A stretch of DNA of 64,000 bases from Sipunculus nudus (taxonomy: Eukaryota; Annelida; Sipuncula; Golfingiida; Sipunculidae). Below the pieces are notes generated by a model. That model had not been told where the DNA came from and ran no database searches. It was given only the letters and a program-made list of their open reading frames with translations. The position numbers and the translations under genes were made by a program. Numbering within the stretch: position 1 is the first letter of the stretch; every line of letters begins with the position of its first letter. The stretch lies in contig CM049312.1 in the NCBI GenBank assembly GCA_026874595.1, positions 68,540,929 through 68,604,928 of the forward strand, written 5' to 3'. Below are positions 46,471-60,729 of this stretch, piece after piece.

Positions 46471-47404
46471 CCTTGAGTCCTTATATATCTGAAAATTACA
46501 ATTAAGTATAAGATTTAGTAAAAAGTATATGTTAAATCTAACCCAGACAAAGATTATATATTTGTAACCTGCATGGTCACAGGAAACTAAAGGTAGCTGT
46601 TTGTTGGGGCTGGGTTGGTGAATGACTGTTGTAAAACCTGCGTGTACAAAATAAAGTAAGTACACATTGACAATCCCCCTTGCTAAAAAATGGCGTATAT
46701 ACCCCCCACCCCCCACCCCTGTATTGACGCTCCTGTATTTCAATTTTTTTGCGAGAAAAGGAAAAAATAGTCGTGCATTATTGTTGCCACAGCATAGCTA
46801 ATTGTTTTGATGAATTTAGTCCATACAGTGGAGGAGCCCACCTTGCGGCCCCGCCACTTAACCAAATTTTTTTTTCTTATTTCTCTATGCCGATACTTTT
46901 ATTTTAAGGATAATAAAACTGAATTAACTTGGACAAGGTAGTGGTTTCCGAAAGTAACTTTCATTTTTCATTTCATAAATTGAACATTTGGCCACCAGGT
47001 TTTGGGGTAGGAGAATATAAAGTGACAATAAGTTTTTTCGACCTGGAACAATTACCCAATATTTCTTTGATAGCCTACGAAGACAATGTATAAAATATGC
47101 AATTAAGGTCTCTAATAAAGTAAACAGATGTCAATATATCATAAACTGGTTACATCTTCGTTAGTCAATGTGCTGGGAATAGATTAAACGATCAATTTAT
47201 GATCCGAAATGTATTTATAACATTCATTCGTCCAATTTTTGCTTACATGTACTTAAATATTTCTCATATAAAAAATGTAAATTAGGTTTTCTCTCCTGTA
47301 TAAACTCAGGCGCGTCGAATGTTATCTAACAATAAAGTGGATTTTTTGCACCTTTCTGATTGTTTATAATGTATACATAACGCACCGAGTTATAGGCAAT
47401 GATG

Positions 47405-48430
47405 TAGGACTACAGTCTGGACTTGAACTCGAGTCAGCTTTTTAGGGACTCCGACTTGGACTAAAGTCCACTTTTTATGGACCCCGACTTGGACTCAAGT
47501 TCACTTTTTAGGGACCCCGACCTGGACTCGAGTCCACTTTTTAGGGACCCCGACTTGGACTCGAGTCCACTTTTTAGGGACTCCGAATTGGACTCGAGTC
47601 TTCTTTTTAGGTACCCCGACTTGGACCTGAGTCCACTTTTTAGGGACCCCGACTTGGACTGGAGTCAACTTTAAAGGGACCCCGACTTGGACCCGAGTCC
47701 ACTTTTAAGGGACTCCGATTTGGACGCGAGTTCACTTTTTAGGGACTCCGACTTGGACTCGAGTCTAACGTTTTAGGGACCACGACTTGGACCTGAGTCC
47801 ACTTTTTTTAGGGACCCCGACTCGGACTCGAGTCCACTTTTAGGGACGCCGACTTGGAGTCGAATCCACTTTTAGGGACCCCGACTTTGACTCGACTCCA
47901 CTTTTAAGGTACCCCGATTTGGACTCGAGTCCACTCTTTAGGGACCCCGACTTGGACTCGAGTCCATTTTAAGGTACCCCGATTTGGACCTGAGTCCACT
48001 TTTTATGAACCCCGACTTGAACTCGAGTCCACCTCTTAGGGACTCCGACTTTGGCTCGAGTCCACTTTTTATTGACCCCGACTTGGACTTGAGTGAACTT
48101 TTTAGGGACCCCGACCTGGACTCAAGTCCACTTTTTAGGGACTCCGATTTGGACTCGAGTCCACTTTTAGGGACCCCGACTTGGACTCGAGTCCACTTTT
48201 TAGGGACTCCGACTTGGACTTGAGTCCACTTTTAAGGGACTCCGACTTGGACTCGAGTCCACTATTTAGGGACCCCGACTTGGACTCGAGTCCTGTTTAG
48301 GAACTCCGACTTTGACTCGAGTTCACTTTTTAGGGACTCCGACTTTGACTCGAGCTTCCTAATCTCGGACTTGTAATTTGACTCGATGGTAAGAACTCGA
48401 GATATTAGGCCGAGTCCATCTCGAGTCCAA
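47405..48430. repeat. 33-bp minisatellite, right-arm copy (~31 units)
   Basis: The unit contains GGGACCCCGACTTGGACTCG and AGTCCACTTTTTA. The plus strand shows the same 11-residue pseudo-repeat as the left array on its minus strand. Units differ by point changes and one- or two-base indels, so the frame breaks several times. Confidence 0.92.
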
Positions 48431-49735
48431 TAGAAAAGAAAATTTGATATTCTACACTCTTATTTTATATGTGCGAACTACTAACAAACTATTACAAATA
48501 ATAACACTGTATATACCAAGCTTTGCCCAGCATAGGGAGCTTAAAAATATATACGATAATTTTTAATTTTCATTTTTGTCTTTATTTTTACGGATTGTTC
48601 GGTAACGGTCTTGGACTCGGATTCCAAATGACTCAGGTAGACCTGCATGCGAACTTCAAGGACTCAGACTTGGACTTCGAGGGGCCTGGACTCGGACTTG
48701 CCTTCGGACTCGGACTTATATATATATATAAGCTGAGAGGATGCCCTCCTACATAACTATGTGGATCTAGCTGGGAAGCGCATAAATCAGTTGTCAATCT
48801 CTTTCAGTACTGATAAAAACCGCCAGATGTATTCAGCCGGAGCACCTTCGGGTCTGTTTTTAATCTGGAGCCGCAACACATATCATGAACTAGCGGTAAG
48901 ATTCAGGGCTGGACGAACCAAAAATTGATCAGCCAGGGAAGGGGTTGGGGGAGGGGGGGGGGGGGTAGTCAATAAGAAAGAAAACTAAACGAGATGAAGT
49001 TAAATTTTGATGGCCAATATATTTATTTACAAGTGATGGATGTTGGTAAAATCTCAGCCAATGATGTAGGAATCGAGTCCACTTTACTCTTTAGTCCTGG
49101 ACTCGGACTTGTACTTGGACCCGGAGGTAAGAACTCGAAAAATCAGGCCGAGTCCATTTCGAGACCAGAAGAAGAGTAAACACTGTCAGGCACATTAATA
49201 AGATTGTGCACTCTCTTATAGAATATATAGAAAAATAAAATTATACATACCAAGTTAAGGCTCTGCATCAGGGGCTGAACGTAATTAAGCATTCAAATTA
49301 AGGGCACTTGTAAACCAACATAATATTTGCATAATGACCTCAAATATCCTTTTTAAAATTCTTTTCATTATAAGATTTGCATTGGACTCCAAATGACTCG
49401 GACTTGGACTCTGACTCGACGGGCCTTGGCTTGGACTTGGACTACATCACTGCTCTCAACAGAACATCAGGGAAATGCTCTTATGTCCTAACGATAGGTA
49501 ATGATTTGCGAATTATATCAAGCCCGGTTCATGTGAAATATGAATTCTGAGAAGGCTTAATAAACAGGCCATTTTTGACAAACCTCATTGAATAGCCAGT
49601 GCCACTGACATAACAGATTAGGGATATCATTACGTTATCTAACGTGTTTTAAATAAAAATGCTATCTTGAATCTTTTATTAATATATATATGCGAAAAAA
49701 GCGGTATACAGGCTGTATGTTCTGTTTATATCCAC

Positions 49736-49751
49736 GGGGGGGGGGGGGGGC
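49736..49751. repeat. Poly(G) tract
   Basis: About 15 G. The left arm carries the matching C tract at 20140-20154. Confidence 0.85.
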
Positions 49752-51275
49752 TGCTTCCAAAAGCGCCACCGATCGTGATCGAAACACGTGCAACAATGAC
49801 ATCTGGCAGCAAATCAGATTAACCAGAGCTTTGCTAATGACGCAAAATGGTGTTGCATCACATGCTATAATTAAACAATTATATAACATATTGCTACATT
49901 GTGCAAACAACCCTTCTCTGGTCAGTAGGGTTTTATGTTTGTTAAAAAGGGTATGTGTACCGTCTTTAGCAACAGTTTACAGATAATCAAGCACATACAT
50001 CCGTCACATGAGGGTTAAAGAACTTGTCTTTGTAGGAATCAACTATAGAGTTCCTTAAGATGTACCTTGAGTAAGCTAGAAATCACATACATTCTTCAAA
50101 TAAAGCAATTGAATATTGTAAACTCGCGATATTCGCGAAATGGTAATTGTCACGAAAATAATCCCTTCGTGAAAAAGAGTCGAATGGTGAGAGATTTATA
50201 ATTGAAATGAATAGCAAATAGCAGCAGAATCTCTATGTTCAAAGATTGCTTTTTCAAATGATATCAGACTTATCTACTACTTATGAACAATTATTTCAAC
50301 TCAGTCCATACTCCCTCGGGTCTCCGTTCAATTACTAAGATTTTCCACACATTTTATTTCATTTTAACAATTCATAAAATAATGGTTTACTTTGTTAAGA
50401 TTTTAAATATGGTGAGATCATGAAAATAGAACCCTCACGAAAATTTTAAAAAAGTTAAATCGCGAAATCTCCCCCCCCCCCCCAAGATGAAAACAACACC
50501 AGTATCTGCGTTAAAATCCCCTAACGAAGGCGCGCACCCGCCCCGTTTTACCCCAGTCTGGATCCGCCTTGATGTTTGCCACAAGTTCTCAATTATAGCC
50601 AGGACTGCACATCCCCGCTGTCGTTTAAGTTCAGCGAGACTTTCGGAAGTCTAGTGTAACGATACATGTGCACGTATACTGTACTATAGCGTGGAACAAC
50701 TGAGAAGGGATTATACATGTAAATAAGAAACGGAAGAAGAGAACGTAAGAAAAAACAATAATGGGGTTAGTATATTTTTGTTTGCTACTTTGATTTTGGT
50801 ATTTTTGTTATACCATTCAATTTCCTAAAATTGTGATAGGATTCATGACTCCCTCCGATATGATACTATAAGATTTAAATCTTTCGGAAATCATCGCTGA
50901 CAAAAACTCTTAGTTATAATTAATCCAAGAGCTGATTAAAATAATGAAATATCTTAGAAAACGAATTAAAATTCATTTACAATGTATATATGAATTTTAA
51001 TTAATTTTGTAAGATTTTTCAATATTAAAAATTGATTATACAAAATTTATGAAAAAAAAATGAATATATCCAGAACAAACTTGTAATATAATCAAGCAAA
51101 GCAAATTAAGCAGTTTGGAATGTTTGTTAATTATATATTTCCACATTTTCTTCACATTGTTTGTAACAATACTGCGGGAAGAGATTGACCATTCATGTCT
51201 AAACTACTTTGTCCATAAGTATTTTCTCAAATCTGCGCAACATAGATTGGTTGATGAGATTGGTTATACACATGT

Positions 51276-51282
<7 letters not shown>

Positions 51283-51330
<48 letters not shown>
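51283..51330. repeat. (TA)n at the outer end of the right arm
   Basis: Interrupted TA tract that ends the inverted repeat. Confidence 0.9.
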
Positions 51331-51499
51331 GTTTATCCTACCCAGTTTTTTCCCCTGAGACCCTCGTTGTGGGCAGACGTTCAGTTTTTCGGCAGTTGAA
51401 AACTGCCGACAAACCATGTCTTTTTTAAATGACTTCCCTGTCTGTAAAATGCATAAAAAAGATCCCCCAGTAAAACTGCCTATAGAATTTTTCATAAAA

Positions 51500-51735
51500 G
51501 ATTAATTAAAACCCTTTTGCTAGATGGCGACACTGCATACTATTGTTTTGACCCGGAAGCACTTTTGTTATATGACGCATGCGCATCACAATGGGGTCCC
51601 ACAAAGTGAGTGAATCTGATTGGACGCAGGAAGTTCTGCCCACAAGGTCGGCTAAATGACAACGGCGTAACAAGAACTTCCCACAAGGCCGTTACAACAA
51701 CAAAAAATGCTTAAGGCGGCCTTCCCACAAGGAGT
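51500..51735. promoter_or_regulatory. Promoter-like patch and triplicated CCCACAAGG
   Basis: GCATGCGCA (NRF-1-like, about 51578), an ETS-like CGGAAGC (about 51554), a CCAAT-reverse ATTGG (51620) and three direct CCCACAAGG motifs at 51639, 51680 and 51724. No transcript unit was found on either side. Suggestive only. Confidence 0.25.
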
Positions 51736-51739
51736 GGTC

Positions 51740-53560
51740 AAAACTCGGAATGACAGAATTCTATAAATATATATTGAACATGTCCTTAACATGATTTTTT
51801 TCTTGTATCGATATCTTGAGCTCTGGACACGGACCCTTTTGCCGACAAACATAGAGCCAGATGTTGCCTTATAAAATTATATAAAGCTAAGTAAAGTTAT
51901 AGGCGATAAAATATAGTGCATAATTACTCGTCTATGTCCGACTGAGTCATGACTGATAACAAGAACCATGGTTCCCAGGCTACCTTGCGCTGTACGCTCA
52001 CGGAGGGATGGCACAAGCCCATACACATGTCACAACGTGTACACAGTTGGTTTGCTCGCTTCGAAACACCGTGATTTAATACTTGTCATTTCGATTTGAT
52101 GGCGAATCTAAGAAATATCCTCATCTATTTTATGCGATGTCTTACAATATGCTATCCTGAGACTTTCTGAGTGCTTGTTAAACAAACATTTAAAGCGGTT
52201 TCTACACTATGAAAACAACGTCAGGACGCGGGGCATTTTATGCATGGCACTCTTAATTGACCAATTAACCTATTTTATACGTCTCTTTGGTGGTTGTTCT
52301 TTCTGCAGCATTAACTAGACTTGGCACCTTACTGAATTTATATATCAACAATCGCTGCGCCAAATGGTTTTGATATTCCATGAATGGGGAATGTTTAATT
52401 TGAATCGAGATGTGTGTATATATTAGCCTTGAACACTGCCTTGACGTCGCCAACAATAACAGCCTGTCATCCTATAATAATATTATAGATTTAGCACGGT
52501 AGGCCTATAATATAAATGCATTTGTGACTAAATTTGATATATTTCATAACCATTAAAATAATTTTTTACATTTTTGAAAACTTATTTATGAAAAATTTCA
52601 TTTTATGGAAAATATGTTTAGTCATGAATGTGTATAATTACCTGTATCTAATGTTAACCATGATTTTCAAAATTTAATGGAATCATTTTGCAGTAGCAAT
52701 ATAAATAGCAAATGAATGGAATTAGCTTAAATATGTTTTACCGTATATTCTCAATGTGTAAACAATTTTTCTCTCAGAAAAAAAAATAAAATTCGGTTTA
52801 AATCATTGCCAGTGATTGTTTATGATCGTTCCTTTCTTAAATGTTATTCGTCACAGATCTCACTTTAATAAACTTATGTAGACTTGATCAATTTTTAAAT
52901 TTGATCCTGAACAAATGGGGAACAATATGAAATATCAATGATTTATATAATTATGCCAAAGACCCTAAAAATGCAAACTGTGGCATAGTCCTAATATTAC
53001 CACTAGATTCACAATTATGGCTTTAATCTGCCCTTTTGGTCTGTACATACAGCAGATCTATGCCCTGTAACTCATTAAAACCTCATTAAGGCCTTGTGTA
53101 TCAGCAGATGTGTCGGCGAGAACAGAAGGAAACTCTCTTCCTCCCAAACATCAGGTAATGTATCAGTAATTAAGCCAGGCTCTCACTACAGACTAAATAA
53201 AAAAGCGAACTCAAGTCTTCGGACAGAAATCTGCTTGTGTTCGGGTCACGAGTTGACATTCCTTTTAGGGTTGCACCTGTTACCACCTCTGTACAGGGCA
53301 AGCAATGGTCACGTAACTGATACTTTCCCCGTTAGCTTATCTCATGTTACCATAGCCTAAATCCTGACTCAGGTGGGGCAAAATCCGTACTGATTTTATT
53401 GTAATTTATATGCGGCATTGCACCCCACGCGACAGACACCAACCGTCAGTTAAATATTCAGGTAATATATACTCAACTGCGCAGTTACGTACAGAAGCCG
53501 TGTGTGCATATATTGGCACATATACTGCCCTGGGGCAGTAGTTTCACTCTGTAAATAGCT
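51740..53560. other. Gene-free stretch
   Basis: AT-rich. I see no coding exon, RNA gene or element. Confidence 0.5.
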
Positions 53561-53564
53561 AACC

Positions 53565-55460
53565 CTTGCAAACAGCTCTTTTTCATTTCAAGGTCGTTTA
53601 TATTTGGTCAAATGACATTATAAACCATATAATATGATAGTTCTAGTATAAGATTGAGCCATATTACGCCCAAAAAACGGATATTTTACCACCTTTTCAT
53701 ATAGTCGGTATGAATGAAAATTTGCTTTGGTCTCATATATTAACCAAAAATGTTTCACCTCGGAAACAAATTTTGTACTTTTACACCTGGTACAGAAGCA
53801 CATTAAAGAGTAGTCTCATGGGTTGACTGCATGATAAATATTTATTCACGATATCTGCCTCTATAGCATCAAGTTTTCACACTGTTGCACCCTGAAAATA
53901 TTTTTTAACAGCTCTTTTCCATGCAAGTTCCTGTATATCAGATCCAACGTCAGTTTAAACCAGCACAGAATATAATTATAAACCCTCAATTATCCACAGA
54001 AAAGGATATTTTTTGTCCTTTATTTATATTACACATATAGTTTTCAGGCTATCGTATCCTGAAAAAATTTTGCTTTTACAAACAGCTCTTTTCACACAAG
54101 ATGTTGTATATTAGGTATGATTAAAGTATAAACCAGTATAGACTATATAGTTTGTAAATTAAACCAGGCCTGAAACGTTTAATTTTTAAACTAATATACC
54201 TGGCACAGAAACACATAAAAGAGAATAATCTAATGCAGGTGCACAGCATGGAAAAGAGCCCATGTGCTTTTATTAGCCCATGACTGTTACTTCCTGTAAA
54301 TATTTACTTACAAACAGTCCTTTTTTTTGTATATTGGGTCTCATAGCAGTATAAATAAGTATAGAATATAGCTCTAAAACTAAATTACGCACTGTTATGG
54401 CCTAACAAGGATAGTTTTAACAATGCCGGTATGAATAAAAAATTTCTTTAGTCTCAAACATTAACCAATAAAGGTATCATAATGGAAACAGTTAATGTTT
54501 ACTCATATACCTGATACATACACACACGAAAGAGCATAGCTCTCTAAGGCTTTGGCTGTGGAATGCGTATATACTTTCCAGGGTGTTGCACCCTATAAAA
54601 AGTTTTACTTTTGGAAACAGCTCTTTTCCACTCGAGATCCTGTATATTGGGTCAAATGCCAGTATAAGCCAGTGAGGGGGTAGAGTTTAATCTAAATTTG
54701 GGTACTTTATGGCCAAAAATTGATATTCTTTCATCATTTTCGCATTGTCACTATGATTGAAATCTTGCTTGGGTCTCCAGCATTAACCTATAAAAGTATC
54801 ACCAGGGAAACAGATAATGTTTACTCATATTTCTGATACAGAATCACATGATAGAGACAAGTTTGATGGGTGCATAGCATTAATATTAGCCACATGTGCT
54901 GTGTTCATGTTTCACGTGTCAGTCTAATGCATAGTTTCCAGGGGGTTGCGCCCTGTAAATATTTATTTTTGTAAACAGGACTTTTCCACTCAAGATCCTG
55001 TATATTGGGACTTATGCCAGTATAAACCAGTAAAGAGGATAGAGCTAAATCTAAATTTGGCATTTTTTTCTAAAAAAATGGAAATGTTTCAAATTTCTTA
55101 AGATTGTCGGTATGATTGATATGTTACTTTGGTCTCAAGCATTAACCAATAAAGGTATCACCATGGAAACAGATAATTTTTACTTATATTCCTGATACAG
55201 AATCACATGAAAAAGAAAAGTTCAATGGGTGCCCTGCATTGAAATTACCCAATGTGCTGTATTCATATTATACATCATGTCAGTGGAATGCATAGTTGTC
55301 AGACTGTTGCACCCTGTAATATTTCACTTTTGTTACAGCTCTTTTCCACTCAAGATCCTGTATATTGGGTCTAGTGCAAGTATTAACCAGTGCACTGCAT
55401 TAAAAATAGCCCCCTTAGGCTTGTCAATGGAATGCAAAAACAGGGTGTTGCACTAAGAGG
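53565..55460. repeat. Diverged tandem array, unit ~180-360 bp (about seven copies)
   Basis: Units start (A)ACAGCTCTTTTCCACTCAAG and ATCCTGTATATTGGG near 53571, 53911, 54096, 54318, 54618, 54976 and 55338. They continue with GCCAGTATAAACCAGT, TCGGTATGATTGAAAT, GTCTCAAGCATTAACCAATA, AGGTATCACCATGGAAACAG and TGATACAGAATCACAT. Variation in length comes from internal deletions. Confidence 0.85.
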
Positions 55461-55469
55461 CAGCTATCA

Positions 55470-57290
55470 AACCCCTGATGCGAGGTGAGTGTCACCATCT
55501 TGCATATGGCCTGGCGCTCGGGGATTAGGTGGATTTAGGGTATTAGTATGTTGCTGATCTGATAAGGGAGCGTGTATGTGTGATATAAGCATACAGTATG
55601 AAGAGATGGGGTCCTCACCCAGGAACTCGTGTAAAGTTTGATTTCTGACCAGTTAAGATCAAGTAAAAAATAAGCAGTGCTTTTCTTTAATTTTTTTTCT
55701 CATACTCCTGGTGAAAATATCCTGAAGATATCTCCTGGGTGAATTGCATTTTCAATAGCCAAACGTGCTGAATGAAATATATATCCTAGGAATCAGCTAC
55801 CGATTGGTTATGACGGGATTTCTCTTTGAGCGGCCCATTTAGCGCTGTGCAGTCCAACGGTGAACTTCAGCTCAGATGGCAACCGGAGCTTGGAGGACAA
55901 TGAGAAGAACGTATGCAATGTAAGACTCCGGAAAGAACACAAAGCTGGTAATATTGTATTATATAACTGTATTCATAAATTTGGAGCAATCTGAGAGAGA
56001 GAGAGAGTGGTGCGGGGGTGGGGGGATTTCTATCTGAATTAATATTGTATAAATATTATTACTAGACCACCCATTAAATGTAATTGTTTTACATGTTTTA
56101 AATTTACCAGTCACGTAGGCCTATGCAGGGTGAAATGTAGGCAGAGGGCATGGTCTATGAGCAGGGCTGTCTGTACTCATGCAACACTGGGGGGGGGGGG
56201 GGGAGGGCTGCAGCTAGCTTTAATGTCATTGGATCTGGACACAATTGAATTCATCGAATCACTTTAAACGCTGATTTTGCTCTCATTAAGAAATATGGGA
56301 ACCCATGTACTGCTCAGACTTAAGTTTTTTTTTAAAGGCCGGATTTTTTTTTTCAATGTTTCGGTTTACAAACCCTCCGAACTTCGATTCGATTTCCTCA
56401 TTTAAGAAAAAAAAGGCATTTTTTACTTTAATAATATTTTAGTTTACTATTGCGCTGCACTATCCACAATGGTTGAAACAATCTTCTGATTGACTAACTT
56501 TCGTGGTCTAGGGACATTTCGGCCGCAGGCCGCAAACCGACCATGTCAGCTGTTGGCGCTCAGCGGCCGGCGATTTCGGCCGCCAGTTCAAGTGAGGCAC
56601 ACTACACTTACGAACTGATGCGGATTAATGACCTAACGTTGGTACGGACTGAGTAAACCGATTCACGATGGGAATATTTGCTAGTGCGGACACAGCATTA
56701 GACCGGTACTAGCTCTGCCTGGTCAATCATATTGGCCGCGATGTGAACAAGGTAACACCATTTCGGCCGCTGCCCCCCTCTAGCATTACAAAGTGCATTA
56801 AGCTTAAGTTGTTTCCTATCGATAATCAGTTAATAAGTATATAGACTTAATGTTAACAAGTGACATCTTGAACAATTAGTCTTTACAGAAATATAAAGCA
56901 ACACTGAAAAAGTTCAATGAAACTTTCTTGACATTAAAATGAAAAGTACCCCCCAATTCTTATATGCACACAGGAAGGCAAACGGAGCCAATAATATATT
57001 GGACTACGTATTTTTGTACAAAATGTTGCGGCCTTACAGTCAACTGAGCCATAGTGATCGGTTAGCGTCCGTCCGTCCGTTTGTCTGTCTGACTGTTAGA
57101 GTGGCACGTTTTGACACAGTTTGACCTAGAAACCTGTAACTGAGTATTCAGGAAGGTCAATAACAATTCTCCTTGAAAACCTGAAATTAGGTCACTGTAA
57201 CCTATATTCTTCGAGCTATGCATGGCTCGGAAGTAGCCCCTACTCCGATTAATTAAAACTTTGATAAAAAAAACCTCCAGTATATTGGTA
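55470..57290. other. Gene-free stretch with a G tract
   Basis: A GA microsatellite at 55992-56008, a G run at 56190-56205 and a CCGT/CTGT tract at 57068-57095. No gene recognised. Confidence 0.5.
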
Positions 57291-57329
57291 ATTCATTTAT
57301 GAATCGCCCTGAATCTTGCCTTGAATATG

Positions 57330-57635
57330 GACCATGACCAGTGTTATAACTTCCCAAAAACTGGTTGCGCCATTTGCATTATTTCTAATTTTTACGATTT
57401 TTGTCCTGTTTTTGAGACCGACAAATAACAGCAGTTATGTCAGTTTCTCGACTGTAGTTTCATCTAGTGCCCTGAAACCGGCTGTGTTTATTGGTTTTGA
57501 CTGGTTTCTTCAATTCCTGAAGACTTGTGGCGTCACCTGTATTTTTGTCTATTTTTTAACGATTTTTTCCTCTTTATTTTAAGACTGCTAAATTATAATG
57601 ATATAATCAGATTTGCAGCTGTGGTTTCATCTAGT
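57330..57635. repeat. Two-copy tandem repeat (~150 bp)
   Basis: TTTTACGATTTTTGTCCTGT, AGACCGACAAATAA, GTAGTTTCATCTAGTGC at 57390-57470 recurs, diverged, as TTTTTAACGATTTTTTCC, AAGACTGCTAAAT, GTGGTTTCATCTAGTGC at 57554-57635. Confidence 0.6.
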
Positions 57636-57639
57636 GCTG

Positions 57640-59130
57640 GTACACATGTGAGATCATAGACTGAATTTTATCAACAACTCAAATCTAGTAATGCATGTTT
57701 TTTTATTCTCTCATGAAAATTTGGGATTGACAGTGGCAGAAATACTGTGCCTTTGCTGAGATCTTGAATTTTTAGTCTCAGGGGAATTTTCCAGTTTGTG
57801 ACGTCACTGCCGACTCGCCAGTGCTCATGGATGTTCCAATTGTTTGTGAACAAATCATACAACTTCATGTTTTTAGTGGAAAAATATATAGAAAAAATGT
57901 TTTTCCTCAGGAATTGGGCTCATTTTACGTAAAATCTATATTAATACTTTTTTTTCATAACCAATTATGTTATATGATAATATAATGAGATGTGGAATAC
58001 GTTTGCTTGACCATAAATGAAAACGTCTGGCTGTCAAGTAGTCGGAAATTCAGCGGAGAACTTAAAAAATTCCTGGAGAGTTTTCAAAGATTTTTTTTCT
58101 GCACCACAGAACATTTTCATACTTTACCAGAGTTTATATAATATTTTTTGTTAACACATTTTTTTCACATGTATATCATTTTGAAAAGACAATTAGGTTG
58201 GTTGTATATCGCCTTTATACTCCTGCCATGATTTAGAGCTTGTTGGATATCTTGGCCTTTAGGCCTACAAACAAGTTTACTTCTTCACGTTTACGTTGAA
58301 CTCAAAATCGGATATATTAATAACTATATTTAATAACAGCAAATTTGATAAGTTTCACAAGTTAACTATCAAAAAATAAATATAATTTTCCAGACTAACA
58401 TAGTCTTGTAACGCTAATAAAAATAATGATTGAACAGATCAAATTAAAAACTGCACGAAGATGAAGTCGTCATAATTGTTTAAACTCCGGGAAATTCATA
58501 TGCTCTCTGCAGTTTTCCGACTAATGTCGTAATGACGCAGATTTATATGATGCGTTGCCGGTGTATGTTGTCAAGAGGAAGGCAAGCAAAAACGACTGGG
58601 AGCGAGTATAGAATCCGGTCTACATAGACGAGGTTATGGGCGTATACGGACGGACGTAATGATGTTTAGGATTCATGTAATGGAAAGTAAGAGGCATGTC
58701 GATGTAATATTATCAGGCATGTCATGGCTTATGTTGATATATATGCTTGCTGTAAAGCAATACGGGACTGTCAGTGGCCAGTCTCGGCCTACGTGATATT
58801 GATATTCATGCAGTCTGACTACGTCTACGGTACGTACTGTGGGTTAACGACCGTGATCAGAATGCAGCTTAAATTAATAAAAATAAACTTTTTACTTAAA
58901 AACGTTTTATAATATTTTTAGCGAACCTGTGAGCTTATGCGATGGTGTGGCGTTGTCCGTACGTTAACCCTAGGCCTAGAGGCTAGACCCACTTGTGGCT
59001 CTTGTTTTAACACAAAGCCACAGGCCGTTGCCTTCATTTATCTAGCGGGCGGGAACGCATGCATCTCTCAGACGATGTACCCAGTTTCAGTACATCTGAT
59101 CTTGAGTGTGCTGAGTCAGGGTGATGGGGT
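57640..59130. other. Gene-free stretch
   Basis: AT-rich, no coding or RNA feature recognised. Confidence 0.5.
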
Positions 59131-59133
59131 ACT

Positions 59134-59350
59134 ACTATAGAACGCGGGCTTCACCAACAAGCGTAGGATATGCATGAAGTAATACTGCTGCCTGATTTTG
59201 CCACTTATTTTTATATGCCATTTACACTCGCCTCCATTACATAAATCCTACACATTATAACGTTTGTCCATATATACACTCGTAGTCATAACCTCCTAGG
59301 GACAGTGCGTGAGTGATCCTTAAGTCTCTCTGAAGCCCGCGTTCTATAGT
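59134..59350. mobile_element. ~217-bp MITE with 20-bp perfect terminal inverted repeats
   Basis: ACTATAGAACGCGGGCTTCA at 59134-59153 and its exact reverse complement at 59331-59350. The interior is non-coding. No clear target-site duplication, so the superfamily is open. Confidence 0.7.
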
Positions 59351-60729
59351 GGCTCCGGTGATTGTTTCAGCCAGCTGTGTGAACGTGTTTCATCATCAAT
59401 GCTAACTTCCTGACCCACCCAGCTGAAAGTTGACACATGCACCTGCATGGCCAGTTAAAACAATTAGTCCTGTCATTATACGGAATGACCTACCACATAT
59501 TGCAACAGAAACTATTTTATCCACGTTCGTCTCAGAAATGTGTTTGGAAGCACATATTAAAAGTCTAGCAAAATATTATGGTGGTAAAATGCTTAATTTG
59601 CATAAATCCAATATGGCCATCAGGCTAAGTTTTGGACTCATATTAACTACTTTTATCTGTCCTTTAACAAGGCACAAATTGTACAAGCTGAACTTAGAAA
59701 CTTTAAACTTATTTCCCAGGATATAGGGACAGGGTCAAACTTCATAGAAATCCACATGATTAGGTAACCTTGACCTATATTCTGCGGGCAAAATGACTAA
59801 TACTTGATTTTGAGTGGCCTGAAAGCCAGGAGAGCCTTGAACAAATATTGTGTAGTACTGGCCTATAAAACTGATAAAATGTGGGCTATTTAAACCTTTA
59901 TGACAGTTAGGATACAAAGTATGAACAGAATTGAACCTGAATCTCAGAGTTATGAGGCAAAAACCCATTTGAGCACCACAAAAATGAAGATGCTTGCCAG
60001 TAAAAAAATACATACAATAAATACATGTGTGGCAGATGTCTTAATAGAATGGCCAGCTGACATCACAGAGTTTACCGACTTATTGATCCTGAGACCAATA
60101 TGCAAAATATACTTTTAGTGGCGCCACCTATGCAGACCTACCTAATGCAATAAAAAATTATTCTTTCAGATCAGCTTTATTGTCATAACTGATTAAAGCT
60201 CTGGTTAACCTACCGTTGTCAGGTCTGCCCATTTGTTCTTTGGTTCATATAACCGCCAGAGGGGCTGTTCATCTGTAATTATCTTTTCATTTATTTTATC
60301 AGAAGGGTTTTCTGGAAACCTGGGGAAAGTGTCTTTGACGAGGGAAATCGCTTACGGGCGGTCAGTTCTGAGTTACCTAGTTACGTCCGATGGGACGCGT
60401 AATTTCTGGCTTTGGGACCTTGTAGGAACCATTATCAGCTGAGTCATACAGTCCTATGCATTATTATATTTCAATTCATATCTGATATTGTTTCCTATTT
60501 AATCAGGATCGGATTTAAGAATTTAAAAAACTTTACATAAGTTTATTTCAGTGAGATTTGTGGTGAATAAAAATTTAGAGAAGTACAGTTAAATACAATA
60601 ATTGAAAAATAATAATTTTGTAAAAGTTGCATTTTATTTCTCTCCTGGAGAAATACTGTGTATATATAGAGAAATATTTGGCTCTGTGTTTACAACAAAG
60701 TCACGTACTGGGTCTACGTTAACCCTTAC

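Larger units (their letters stand above)
44062..51290. repeat. Right arm of the giant inverted repeat (~7.2 kb)
   Basis: The reverse complement of 18425-25172; anchor pairs are given under that entry. It is longer mainly because its 33-bp minisatellite has more units. The outer end stops in a (TA)n at 51283-51330, the inner end at a TTTCTTCTG-like boundary near 44062. Confidence 0.9.

Noticed and set aside
55845-55930. Possible exon SPTVNFSSDGNRSLEDNEKN ending at GTAAGA
   Set aside because: Open frame and donor-like site, but no recognised family, no partner exon and no acceptor or start I trust.
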